Assembly: GCA_013339895.1 (NCBI GenBank) | Contig: JABACO010000008.1 | Location: 9,356,758 to 9,420,757 of the forward strand | DNA length: 64,000 nucleotides | Direction of reading: 5' to 3' | DNA from: Ephydatia muelleri | Taxonomy: Eukaryota; Porifera; Demospongiae; Spongillida; Spongillidae | In this document: positions 54,901-64,000 of the stretch, in pieces | Layout: every line of letters starts with the position of its first letter | Numbering within the stretch: position 1 is the first letter of the stretch | Translations under genes and position numbers: made by a program | The notes under the pieces: generated by a model | The model's input: the letters and a program-made list of their open reading frames with translations, nothing else | Database searches by the model: none | What the model was told of the DNA's origin: nothing

Positions 54901-55626
54901 CAGTTCTTATGTTAATAACCTTAATGGTTTACGAAATATACTGCACTGAATAATTAATTTTTCCAGAAAATGTGCAACTTTGCAGGCTCATAACCTTTTC
55001 ATTTCTGGCCTGGTAATGACTTCTTTAGCATCAAATTGAAGCTCAAATTATGTAGAATCTGTATATATATTTCACTTTAGTAGGTGGTGAAAGGGTTAAA
55101 TAAAATTTATCATCATAGCGCAGATTTCTAAATTGAGATGGTTTCCGGATGGATAAACAGAATTTTTTTTTTCAGAATTGAAGGGACTATCGATATTGCT
55201 GTTTTTATGAAATACAAATTCTGTTTATAGACAAGCTCTAGGGACCGCATTGAGATTTACGAGTGTCCGCCATCTTAAATGTTATACAGTATATTTTAGC
55301 ACTAATCTAAAGAAAGCGTTTGTTTATACGCCACAAGTGTGTTACATAAGTATCGCGAACCGCAGCTAAGAACACTGGCCACAAATTGCGCTCAGCTACG
55401 TAAAAATGAGTTATTTTTTAAAAAGAGTGCATCTTTTAGAAGATTGGGCGCGCTGTTCAGGTAAGGTAGTCTATAATCCATGAATATAGAGCCCCGCTCT
55501 TGTTGCAAGTAAAAAGCAACCAGCCACGGCCGAAAACTCTCTTCTTCTTGAAGGCAACCCGGCATCTATGACTGATGACGAACTGGAAGCAGCGATCACA
55601 TCTATGACTGATACGAACCAGCAGCA

Positions 55627-56730
55627 GTGATTGCATCAATGATTGATGGTGAACCGCTGCTGATCGCATCTGTGACTGATGGTGAACCACTGCCGATCGC
55701 ATCTGTGACTGTTAATGAACCGGCAACGATCGAATCAGTCGCTATACGAGAACCTGTAGCGATCGAACCCTCCCCTTCCGATAATCCAGGTCGTATGCAT
55801 TCCGCGGGTTTATTCCCGCACACAGCACGTCCAGTGCGTGGGAGCTCAAGGACAGTGAAATCAGAGCCACCATCCCCACCGCCATCCCCACCAATTGCAA
55901 GCACCAGTAACAGGCGGAAAAAGCGCAAAAGCTGGTGGATGCAGCATCATTCACCAAGGCCACACCCATCACTCCGTTCACAGTCACCACATCACTCCCG
56001 CTCACCTCGTCACTCCCGCTCACCACGTCACTCCCGCTCACCACGTCTCTCACGCTCACATCACTCCCGCTCACCACGTCTCTCACGCTCACATCACTCC
56101 CGCTCACCACGTCTCTCACGCTCACCACATCTCTCATGCTCACCACGTCTCTCACGTTCACCACATCTCTCACGCTCACGTCCCTCACGCTCACGTCACT
56201 CATGCTCACCACGTCACTCACGCTCACCGCGTCACTCATGCTCACCACTTCGCTCACGCTCACCACCTCACTCACGCTCACCACCTCATTCACACTCACC
56301 ATGTTACTCACACCCAGCTCTCCACACCATTCTCCACATGGAACTACACACCATACTACACACTGTCCTGAGCCACATCATTCTCCACACCGTTCTTTAC
56401 ATAGCTCTCCGCACAGATTTTCTCCAATTTGCTCACATTCTGATCCACAACATGGCTCACCCCATTGGCCAGCTGGTCATTGTCACTTCAAACCAAGATT
56501 CCATTGGCCAGCAATACCAGCCCACTGCCACAGTACTGGACCAGGAACAAAGGCCTGCCATAGTACTCAACCCACACCCCACTGCCATGGTTCTGAACCA
56601 GAATCCCATAGTCACATTACTGGGCCAGAACACTACTGCCACAGTACTGGAACAGAAACCCGCTGCCACAGTACTGGACCAGAACCCCATTGCCACAGTA
56701 CTGCACACCGTTCAGAATGGGACAGACTAA
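55627..56730 (+). CDS. repeat-rich Arg-Ser/His protein carried by the Sola-like element
   Basis: A 367-codon frame (first ATG 55639) made of three repeat zones: 11-residue IASVTDGEPLP-like units (~1-55), then after a basic NRRKKRK stretch a long (SRSPRH)n zone (~105-205), and finally ~13-residue 'TVLDQNPIA' units (~280-365). Frame 55935-56741 is also open because the repeat lengths are multiples of three. Repeats continue upstream of the start in broken form (GCATCTATGACTGATGACG at ~55562), so the true N-terminus is unclear. The order resembles a nuclear RS-domain protein, but repetition alone could produce it. No function can be given. Confidence 0.4.
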   Translation: MIASMIDGEPLLIASVTDGEPLPIASVTVNEPATIESVAIREPVAIEPSPSDNPGRMHSAGLFPHTARPVRGSSRTVKSEPPSPPPSPPIASTSNRRKKRKSWWMQHHSPRPHPSLRSQSPHHSRSPRHSRSPRHSRSPRLSRSHHSRSPRLSRSHHSRSPRLSRSPHLSCSPRLSRSPHLSRSRPSRSRHSCSPRHSRSPRHSCSPLRSRSPPHSRSPPHSHSPCYSHPALHTILHMELHTILHTVLSHIILHTVLYIALRTDFLQFAHILIHNMAHPIGQLVIVTSNQDSIGQQYQPTATVLDQEQRPAIVLNPHPTAMVLNQNPIVTLLGQNTTATVLEQKPAATVLDQNPIATVLHTVQNGTD

Positions 56731-57138
56731 GTTGTCAGTAGCTGCATTTTGCTCATTATGCCGTATTCCAGACTATTAATAGAAGATTAGTAGTAAATTG
56801 ATTCCAGGGTGCTTCTTTTGAATATTTCAGATTTGCCAGAATGTTGCCTCCATCAACAAGAAGGGCGTTCAGACAAATGCCAAGTTCTTAGAACTATTTG
56901 CATGGAATAAAACATCACACAGCGCATACATGTAAGCTTTGAATATGCATAACAGAGAAAGGGTGCGCACCAAACTTCTTGATATAGACAACAACCGACT
57001 TTCTTCACGGGTGCACCAATCATATATATGTGAGCAACAACCGACTTCTTCACGGGTGCCCTATTTTCACCGATACACCCATGCAAGCATTACTAATAGG
57101 GTAACTCACACACACACTGAGTGTTACCTGAAGACATA

Positions 57139-59673
57139 TCACACAGCTGATAGTCTAGCTTCAAGTGCTCTTTTTGCCTCTGAGACTTCCTTTGATGTCA
57201 AGGTGTATGAACGCCCAGTTCCTGTTGTTGGACTTACAAGAGTGAGAATATCAGTGGGGTCCACATCCAAGATGTCCTGATGTCTTGGGTAAATGTAGGA
57301 CTTGGCAGGTAGCTGAGGGTGAAGGAAATTAACTTCAACAGACCGAGATTCCATATCGACCTTTGTCACATATCCAAGCCAACAATCTCCTCCATATGCA
57401 ACTGTTACATAGCTTTTAATTGCCGACAATGGAACAGGCTCAGGAACATGTGCTGAGGTAACTCTTTCAGTCCGTTTCATGGTACCAAGGGAATATGGCC
57501 TCACTTCTACAGATGAAATAGAAATGGAAATAAAACTGTGAAATGACCGTGTTCCAGGAACAGTCCTACTGTATTTGAACCTCTCAGCCAGAAAGTCAGC
57601 CTCATCTTTGTGTTCCTGTAATGTAGCATATGAAAAGTGAATACCCTATATCTCTTGTAATGCAAATTGATACAGTTGGTTTGGTGTCAAAATTTGGTCT
57701 TGGTAAGGACGTTTAAGACTTGCTTTAGTTGCCATCCTTTTCACAGTTCCAGCTATTCCATCAGCAGCCAACTTGCCATGAGATGTAGCAAAGAAATGCC
57801 ACTCTGCTGGGATTCCAAAATCTTTCTCATGATGACACAAGTTGGTAAAGTTGTAGCAGTTTTTGTATTGTCCAGCACAACCATCTGATATGTAGATTAT
57901 TTTTTTGGGTATTGCCCCAAAATGATCTGATAGAAATGAAACTAACTTACGCTGAAACAAGTGTACAGCAATAATGTCATGATCTGTGTTCTCAGAAATT
58001 ATGGTGAAACAGACACTATCCAGTTTTCCATCACTGTTCTTGTAGCAGCAGAGAAAAGGATGGATGGTTGCTTGTAGTTTGTTCCAATGAAATGATTGTA
58101 CTTCATCTTGCACAACAAAGCTGTAGTTTTCTGAAAAGTCAGCAATGACAATAAACTCACCAGGATTGAGTCTTTCCTTTTTTTCTGCTACAAACTTGGC
58201 TTGATTCTTGGCAATATAATCATGCAATTTAAGCTTTTCCAATGCAACCATAAATGCATCAAGAAACTCTTCAACTGGTGCAATCCGGGTCTCAAGATTG
58301 GCACGGTCAGTATTGATCCACTGGTTGTACTGCACAGTTTCTACACCATTGTCTTCCATAATAGCTTCAAGCTCTTCCCGCAGTGCACCTGTTCCAGAGC
58401 AATCTGTGCATGTCCCAATGGCACAATTGTATGTTGATGGTTCACACTGTATTGCTGCCAAGCAATCTGTGTAGTGAGTATACCAACCATTGGTTAAAGA
58501 CTCCAGTCTTCCACCTGCCATCATCAGCTTGACATTTTGATGAATTGCACACACACACACTGAGTGAGTGCCAGTGGCTCCTGCCAGCACGCATTCTTTA
58601 GGTCGTAGTTCTGCAAACTTAGAGAAGCCAACTTTCACATCTGGATGCTCTGTTTTGAATTGATGGTATGCTTCCTTCAGGTTGCACAGCACAAGCCTCT
58701 TCTGCCGATGCTCTTTCTCTCCATCTGCTTTTCTTACAGACAAAAAATCCTTTTTTCCAGGCATCACACGGCTTATGCTATCACTGCAGTAAAAGCTTTT
58801 GACAAGCTCTACAGTGTCTTCTGAAAGAGATGGCCTTGTTTTGGAATTAGGGCTGGACAGAATCCCTTTGTTTTATACAAGCTTTTTTGCACACTTTGCT
58901 AAATACTTACTAGCACCGAACTCTTCTGTTATTCTGCATACAGACCAACTCTTTGGTAGAGCTGTAAGAATCCGTATTCTTTCACTTCTTGACTTGGTAG
59001 ATCCAAACTTTTCTTTAAGCTGCTGTATGATTTCTGTGCCATCATTTGTATGCAACACATGGGTGTTTACCCCTGTGCAAAGCTGTAGGTTCCTTTCCAT
59101 AGCTACGTCAAATGTTCTAACCTTTTGAATGAGGTAAGTTTCACTATGCATTCGACGCTTTTTGATAGGAGAGATTCCTTGGATGGAAAATGTTTCATTT
59201 ATCTTGTGTAGCTGAGTGGTGGTATCGTCTAATTGGTCACCGTCGTCGCTCCCTTCGCTATAACTTTCAGTGTCACGAATGCTGGCTGTTGGTGCGATGT
59301 CAGTAGTTAATGCTAAGTTGCTAGGACCAGCACATTCATCCGATACGATCGTTGAGCTTGCAGAAGTGTCAACTGTGCGCGTTATTGCTGTGAGACAATT
59401 GCAGCACACAACATCTCCACATTTCAGTGAGAGAGACGGGTGTTCTTCTATTAACTTTGTTGATAGAACTCGAAGGTTCAAATAAATGCGGTGCTTATGA
59501 TTCTTGAAAGGGTCGCAACAGTAATCTCTTCGGTTGGACATACCTTGTTCTCGAGTCAAGCGTTCTTCCGTATGCTTGTTCTTTAAATAGAAAAAAGGCG
59601 GGTTCACTTTAAAAAGCTGCGTCATCATAGCCCTCAGTGTTGATAGCTGTGGTGTGATGGTTACGTAACGCAC
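57139..59673 (-). pseudogene. transposase-like protein of Sola-like element, two in-frame stops
   Basis: One reading frame of 845 codons from 59673 to 57139 is broken only by TAA at 58875-58873 and TAG at 57648-57646. N-terminus: a Cys/His cluster (DYCCDPFKNHKHR, then CGDVVCCNC), an acidic linker, and a basic helix (SRSERIRILTALPKSW). Middle: MPGKKDFLSVR, FSKFAELRPKECVLAGATGTHSVCVC, then IVIADFSENYSF, DEVQSFHWNKLQ, YISDGCAGQYKN and FATSHGKLAADGIAGTVKR. The spaced acidic residues in ADFSEN, SDGCAGQ and ADGIAG suggest a DDE-type catalytic core. C-terminus: a chromo/Tudor-like WLGYVTKVDMESRSVEVNFL. I know this family as uncharacterised proteins abundant in cnidarians and arthropods. Confidence 0.7.
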
Positions 59674-60597
59674 TTAGCACCACTTCAGTAATATAAGCCG
59701 AGTAAAAAAAACATGGCTGCCTCCTCATCAAACCCATGCGGTTCTCAGGGGTTATCTATAAACAAAAATTTTATTAACGAAAACGCAGGATATTAGTCTT
59801 CCCTTGATGTTTATATTTTTATAAACTACTATATCAATCCGGAATCATCCGAATTTTGAAATCAGCGCTGTAAACGTAATATTTGTTTAACCCTTTCACC
59901 ACCCACAAAAATGATTATTAAATATGAGTTCCTCATAACTTTAGCTTCAAGTTGATGACAAAAATGTCTGTATCAGACAAAAAACGGAAAAGTTATGAGC
60001 CTGCCAAATTGAAATTTATCTGGAAAAATTAAAATCAATTATTCAGGAAAGCATATTTCGTAAAGCATTCAAGTTATTAACATAATAAGCGATTAAAGTA
60101 ACATCCACCCAAAGACAAACAAATATGAGTAAATGCATCGTGATCTGAAGATGTGAAGCACGCTCCCATACAATATCATAGTGGAATGACCCAGAGAGTC
60201 TTCTCTCAGATGAAAATTTTGCGTTGCAACAAAGGTTTTAAATAATTAGGTTTTGATGTTGTGCACGTTCAACTGTTATAACTATTAAATTCGTAATTTA
60301 TGTTGCGGGTTTTAATGTACGAACGCGCAGGCTTAGTTCCCGCAAAGTTCCCGCATCAAACAAACCTTATTTCCACCTAAGCTAATTTGTAAAATTCAAA
60401 TTCAAGGTTGCAAAACTATTTTTGGCATTGCCAGTAACGATATTTTGATATTAATGTCCATTTTCTTTTTTATTTGCGGGAACCAAGCGGGAACCTCTGT
60501 TCCCGCTAGGGAACCATCCGATAAGGGACATTTACGGCCGATTTACGGCCAATTTACAGAAAAAAAGTCTCGTTCCCAGTTATTTATGACGTGAATA

Positions 60598-62607
60598 ATG
60601 GCTCCTGGTCTACAGTGTGGCAATCGTGTGAAAGCAAACGCGGTCACTGTTCTTGGTGCTCGACGAGCAGGAAGCGTGTTTGGACCATGGGCAAAACAAA
60701 AGGAGGTACACGGATACATTGTGGAAGTAGTAGGTTGTGGTCGGGGACGAAAACTCAAGGTTAAGTGGGATGAGTGTGACGGCGTCTTCATTTTGGCACC
60801 ACGTGCTTTGCAACTAGATGACACGGCTTCTTTAGAGGACAGCGATGAAGATACCCATTCTGACACAGACGCTGAGTCTGACTCTGAATCGGAAGACAAT
60901 TTGGGCGTTCCAGAGCCGGCAGAGGAGGTGGAGTCTGATTTATTGAAGCCGCATGGAACAAATTGGGAGGTCAAGCCTGATGGAGTCGTTGTTGACTACT
61001 TCCAAGGTTCTCAGAGTATGTTCAAGTTTATCTGGGACTCTGAAAATCCTGATGGACACAAAAATCCATATGACTATTTTTGTTTGATGTTTCCCATGAG
61101 TGATGTTCCAGATTGGATTGAGAAGACGAATTCCCGCTTAAGTGAGCTGAAACGCAGGCCTCTCAGTACAGCAGAGTACTTCCGCTTTTGGGGTGTGATT
61201 TTAGCCATTAGCATAGGGTCTGAAAAGAACAGACGTGCGTACTGGATGGAGGAGTCTGAAGGTGAGTCTGCCCGTCTTTTCCAACCCCCTGCATTTGGTT
61301 CACGTTTTGGAATGGGCTTGCGTCGCTTTGAAGATATTTTGAGGTGTCTTTGTTTTGGTGATGATGATCCTACTGACCGTTGGGGACCAATTCGACCGCT
61401 TATCAAAGCTCTTAACAGGAGACGACAGGAGAAAGTAATTCCATCTTACATCCTTGTTGAAGATGAATTAATGTCGTCCTGGATCAGTAGGAAGCAAGAC
61501 AGAACAACTGATGGAATTCCTCATCTCACTAAAATAATTCGAAAGCCGAAAGGAGTTGGGACAGAAGTAAAATGCATTGCTGATGGTGTGACTGGAATTA
61601 TGCTTCAACTTGAAGTGTGTGAAGGAAAAGAAGCCGAATCAAGGAAAAAATGGTCCCATTTGCCTTCTGGAACTGCACAGACATTGAGGCTCACTGAACA
61701 TTGGCATAATTCAGAAAGAATTGTCATTGGTGACTCTGCATTTTCATCTGTGACTACTGCAATTGAGTGCTATAAGTGTGGTCTATTCTATACTGGAGTT
61801 CTGAAAACAGCGTCACGAGAGTATCCAAGAGACTATCTAAATGATACATCAAAATACACCAGCAGGGGTGATCACATTTGCCTGATGTCGACAATTGATG
61901 GCTGTTCACTTATTGCACTTGGATGGAAGGATAAGACGGTGAAAACATTTGTTTCCACATGTGGTACAACTCTTCCAGGAAAGCCACACCAAAAGCACAG
62001 ATACAGTCATAGTGGTGCCATAATCACCACTGAAGTACAACGCCCACAGCTAGCCTCGCAGTATTTCAGTGCAGCAGGCAAAATTGACACACATAATCAC
62101 CTTCGACAAGGATTGCTTGGTGTTGAAGAGGCATGGGGTACTCAAACATGGTGGCATCGCTTGGTGGCAACAATGTTTGGAGTGACTGTTGTTGATGCAA
62201 TGTTATCTTATAACTATGAGCAGAATGCTTCATTGTCTGTTACTGAATTTGCTAGCAATCTTGCTATGTTGTTGATTTTTAACCAGCTTGATGGTCATGA
62301 TGTGGAAGAAGGGAGGCGACGATCATCTGATTTTTTGCAGTCTCCTGTTGCATTAGTTCCTGTGCAATTTAGTGCTCACCCATTGAGGCGATTGTCACAG
62401 CTAAAAGCATACGATGGCACGAAAGGATCTAAAGAAGGTGTGCGTCGAAAATGCTCTGTGTGCGCAACTCGAGGGGAGAGGCATAATGCTCATTATTACT
62501 GCGTCTCATGTTCTGATGAGTCAAGCAATTCCATTGTTGTTGTGTGTGGGCATGGCACCCTCCGTGGGACTACCTGCCACACAATTCACTGTTTGAATGC
62601 CAAGTAG
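60598..62607 (+). CDS. piggyBac transposase (DDE_Tnp_1_7), intact
   Basis: 669 residues, no introns, starting at the first ATG after the element's left end. Residues ~35-65 look like a small SH3/Tudor-type fold (HGYIVEVVGCGRGRKLKVKW), followed by an acidic Asp/Ser stretch (~75-110). The DDE_Tnp_1_7 core begins with KNPYDYFCLMFP. Candidate catalytic aspartates are in YILVEDELMSSW, RIVIGDSAFSS and AAGKIDTHNHLRQ, at the usual spacing for D-D-D. The C-terminus is a cysteine-rich finger (RKCSVCATRGERHNAHYYC..C...C..CH...H). piggyBac enzymes excise precisely at TTAA without a scar. It lies wholly inside the 3' non-coding part of the hAT element. Confidence 0.93.
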   Translation: MAPGLQCGNRVKANAVTVLGARRAGSVFGPWAKQKEVHGYIVEVVGCGRGRKLKVKWDECDGVFILAPRALQLDDTASLEDSDEDTHSDTDAESDSESEDNLGVPEPAEEVESDLLKPHGTNWEVKPDGVVVDYFQGSQSMFKFIWDSENPDGHKNPYDYFCLMFPMSDVPDWIEKTNSRLSELKRRPLSTAEYFRFWGVILAISIGSEKNRRAYWMEESEGESARLFQPPAFGSRFGMGLRRFEDILRCLCFGDDDPTDRWGPIRPLIKALNRRRQEKVIPSYILVEDELMSSWISRKQDRTTDGIPHLTKIIRKPKGVGTEVKCIADGVTGIMLQLEVCEGKEAESRKKWSHLPSGTAQTLRLTEHWHNSERIVIGDSAFSSVTTAIECYKCGLFYTGVLKTASREYPRDYLNDTSKYTSRGDHICLMSTIDGCSLIALGWKDKTVKTFVSTCGTTLPGKPHQKHRYSHSGAIITTEVQRPQLASQYFSAAGKIDTHNHLRQGLLGVEEAWGTQTWWHRLVATMFGVTVVDAMLSYNYEQNASLSVTEFASNLAMLLIFNQLDGHDVEEGRRRSSDFLQSPVALVPVQFSAHPLRRLSQLKAYDGTKGSKEGVRRKCSVCATRGERHNAHYYCVSCSDESSNSIVVVCGHGTLRGTTCHTIHCLNAK

Positions 62608-63401
62608 TTCATTTCAAGATCAAACTGGATACTGCTTGTATGACTTTATAAAATGTTTACTTTTGTCTCTAGGCCTGATCACACTTGATTTTCACAAACG
62701 TTTTAATTTACTACTGAAATTAATATGACGGAGAACATGTGTGCATCTGTACATAGTGAGACAATATGTAACATCTTGTTCCATTCATATTCAGAAGCAC
62801 ATGCACCCTTCAATTCCTTAGAATATGTATGTATCTAGCTGCAACTAGTAAAGTATATGATATACGTAGCTAGTACTTAGGTATGGGGTGCAGGGATCGC
62901 GCGTTTCCCTTCTCTTATTCCACCCGTCACGTCTCCACTGCTCCATCCGAGCTTTTTTTTTTTTCCTTGGGTTTAGCGGGAACCAAATATATATTGTTCT
63001 TGCAGCTACATCTCCACATTTTGTAATCAAGCCACCTTGAAACTGATAGGCAGCGTCAAGCAACCTTTTCCCTGTGCAACTGAAAACGTGGAATGAAAGT
63101 GTTGTTCTTAAATTTTTATCCCCAATGATTTGAAGTGGGCCAGTTCCCGGGAACCGTACGTATATTTGCATCAAAAAGTAGTCTTCGCATCGCATAGGCT
63201 CACCTTTAAGTGCTCACATATCTTACAACTTTCCTTATGAATGAGGCTGACATCCATGGGTAGTAAACAGAACTCCTTGTACTATTTATTTATACTATTG
63301 TAATGATCTTTTGTTTAGTAAATTTTTACAAGCATTGTATCAAATGTGGTTCCCGGGCGGGAACCTAGGTTCCCGCCCCGTTCCCGCTGCTCGTTCGTAC
63401 A
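62608..63401. other. 3' non-coding end of piggyBac element
   Basis: AT-rich; holds GTTCCCG-type motifs (62975, 63146) and the right inverted repeat. No gene. Confidence 0.6.
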
Positions 63402-63642
63402 TTAATAACTAGCGAGTGTTTACCGTTAGCCGTATTACAATTTGGCGGCTTGACGGCCATGACCGTATAAACAATACACGGTCTTGTTTGTGACCGTGAA
63501 TGTGACCGTTTAGTGGAAGTACGGCCAGCCGGGAATGTGACTGTATCGAATAAAGCTGGCCGCGGCATCACTGTATACGAGTTTTTAATGTTATTAATCG
63601 TTCGGCCTTGTCCTCGTCTCTGTCTCCAGCCTCTTCTATTGC

Positions 63643-63975
63643 CGCGGCGGCCTCGTTCTGGCCATGGGAGCCATGTGGGTGGTGGTGGCAGCGGCCAGGG
63701 GGGCAGCAGGCGAAGTGGTGGTGGGGGCACTGGTGTCAGTGCCGGTGGTGGGGCTGGTGCTGGTATCGGCGGTGCTCCTGCTTCTGCTGCTGGAGGTGGG
63801 GGCAGCTCTGCTGCTGCTGCTGCTGCTGCTGGTGGCGGCGGGGGCAGCTCTGCTGCTACTGCTGGTGGCAGCAGCTCTGCTGCTGCTGGCGGTGGGAGCA
63901 GTGCTGCTGCTACTGCTGGCGGCGGATGGTAGGGGGGCAGCACTGCATCTAGCAGCGGTGGCGGGGGCTGCGTAA
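63643..63975 (+). repeat. GCTGCTGG/GGTGGTGGC trinucleotide-type repeat, Gly/Ala-rich frame
   Basis: Begins after an acceptor-like CTGTCTCCAG (63642). All three plus frames are open across it because of the 3-bp periodicity. The Gly/Ala/Ser-rich frame ending at 63932 (GGGSGQGG...) is the most protein-like, and the short Arg-rich start (PRRPRSGHGSH) could be RGG-type coding sequence, but I cannot show it is translated. The hAT element above inserted just upstream of it. Confidence 0.45.
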
Positions 63976-64000
63976 ATGGAAGAGGAGTTGGAGGATGTAC

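Larger units (their letters stand above)
54800..60192. mobile_element. Sola-like DNA transposon, ~480-bp inverted repeats, 4-bp TSD AGAG
   Basis: Ends: GGGTCATTCCATTAT (54800) and its inverse ATAGTGGAATGACCC (to 60192). Imperfect inverted similarity continues for ~480 bp (54800-55275 against 59712-60192), with exact blocks such as GTGCTTCACAT, TGTTAATAAC, CAGGCTCATAAC and GGTGGTGAAAGGGTTAAA. AGAG flanks both sides (54796-54799, 60193-60196); removing the insert and one AGAG rejoins the hAT frame through the conserved Ser-Glu-Arg. It carries a minus-strand transposase-like gene and a plus-strand repetitive frame. The Sola assignment rests on TSD length and end sequence from memory. Confidence 0.78.
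52245..60245 (+). pseudogene. hAT transposase, multi-exon, frameshifted and split by insertion
   Basis: Exon pieces: 52245-52587 (acidic start, BED finger: LWSHFKLS, CAICEKAQR, KHLDEEHK), 52660-52931, 53008-53110 (SISLTTDSATLPTG, first catalytic Asp region), 53230-53445 (TTDNGANFKAAVQQLL with the second Asp, then CACHTFNLIV), 53498-53650, 53710-53870 (DVTTRWNSTYYMLER), 53970-54105, 54225-54290, 54380-54535, 54585-54799 (hATC dimerisation: WWSDNEEKFPNIAKLARKYL, IPASSAPSE). The last codons (VFSQMKILRCNKGFK and TAA at 60243-60245) lie beyond the Sola-like insertion. Frameshifts near 52360 and 53300 and stops near 54290 kill the gene. It cut and pasted the element in its day. Confidence 0.85.
60316..63401 (+). 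mobile_element. piggyBac transposon, apparently intact
   Basis: TTAA at 60312-60315 and 63402-63405 flank inverted ends TGTACGAACGCGCAG (60316) and the inverse of TGTACGAACGAGCAG (to 63401). GTTCCCGC/GCGGGAAC octamers are clustered in both ends (60338-60520; 62975, 63146, 63350-63390). The single transposase frame (60598-62607) is uninterrupted, so this is the youngest-looking insertion in the window. Confidence 0.93.
52048..63573 (+). mobile_element. hAT transposon (11.5 kb) containing nested Sola-like and piggyBac elements
   Basis: Left end CAGTGATGCCGCGGCCAG at 52048 and its exact inverse CTGGCCGCGGCATCACTG ending at 63573. The 8-bp duplication TATACGAG is perfect at 52040-52047 and 63574-63581. 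Subterminal GACCGT/ACGGCC motifs crowd both ends (52060-52240, 63430-63545). Its own transposase runs from 52245 to 60245, interrupted by a 5,393-bp insertion at 54800-60192; a 3,086-bp piggyBac lies at 60316-63401. Net hAT length without these and their duplications is 3,039 bp. Confidence 0.93.

Noticed and set aside
63365..63975. Several 100-190-codon frames on both strands at the window end
   Set aside because: GCT/GGT trinucleotide repeats keep all frames open; the minus-strand Pro/Ala frame also overlaps the hAT end. Recorded only as a repeat with one possible coding frame.

Overview
This window is eukaryotic nuclear DNA from an animal, most likely an early-branching marine invertebrate. 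A sponge is my best guess, but the sequence cannot settle it. The reasons are GT-AG introns in every gene, compact multi-exon genes only 100-340 bp apart, introns packed with microsatellites and minisatellites, metazoan gene families (CFAP74, SLC66A1, claudin-like, eIF4G, FN3/usherin-like), and a dense, varied set of transposons. Two runs of exactly 1000 N (2398-3397 and 32090-33089) are assembly gaps of unknown true size.

Layout. 1-2400: sparse sequence with one fibronectin type III exon on the plus strand. 3398-7155 (minus): a DIRS/Ngaro-type tyrosine-recombinase retrotransposon with an intact 954-residue Gag/RT/RNase H frame, an array of 47-bp repeats, and a recombinase frame cut by the gap. 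7200-11700: mostly featureless, with one decayed zinc-motif gene. 11709-15449 (minus): an 8-exon WD40 gene whose splice phases all chain. 15785-16572 (plus): a small single-pass membrane protein with two possible C-termini. 16843-17778 (minus): a 3-exon claudin/PMP22-like tetraspan. 17878-31027 (plus): CFAP74 in 25 exons. 31180-31848 (minus): the W2-domain end of an eIF4G. 33494-37324 (plus): SLC66A1/PQLC2 (lysosomal amino-acid transporter family). 37798-40032 (minus): an eIF4G-like N-terminal region. From 40038 to about 63600 almost everything is transposon.

The transposon half is organised as nests. A Ty3/gypsy element (40536-45085, TSD ACTAG) sits inside a fold-back element and itself carries a 193-bp solo LTR. 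A 4-kb element with inverted termini (45534-49516) carries a decayed gene of an uncharacterised family. A short hAT relic (49543-50602) and a perfect 126-bp-arm palindrome (51636-51931) follow. The main find is an 11,526-bp hAT element (52048-63573) with a perfect 8-bp target duplication TATACGAG. Its transposase gene is interrupted by a 5.4-kb Sola-like element (54800-60192, 4-bp TSD AGAG, roughly 480-bp inverted repeats), and its 3' non-coding part holds a piggyBac element (60316-63401, TTAA) with an intact 669-residue transposase. Subtracting both insertions leaves 3,039 bp, a normal autonomous hAT size.

The host genes do not form one pathway. CFAP74 is an axonemal protein; a possible RFX X-box lies just before its start in a 99-bp divergent promoter shared with the claudin-like gene. 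The eIF4G-like pieces flank SLC66A1 on the opposite strand, which means either a nested gene or a scaffold misjoin at the gap.
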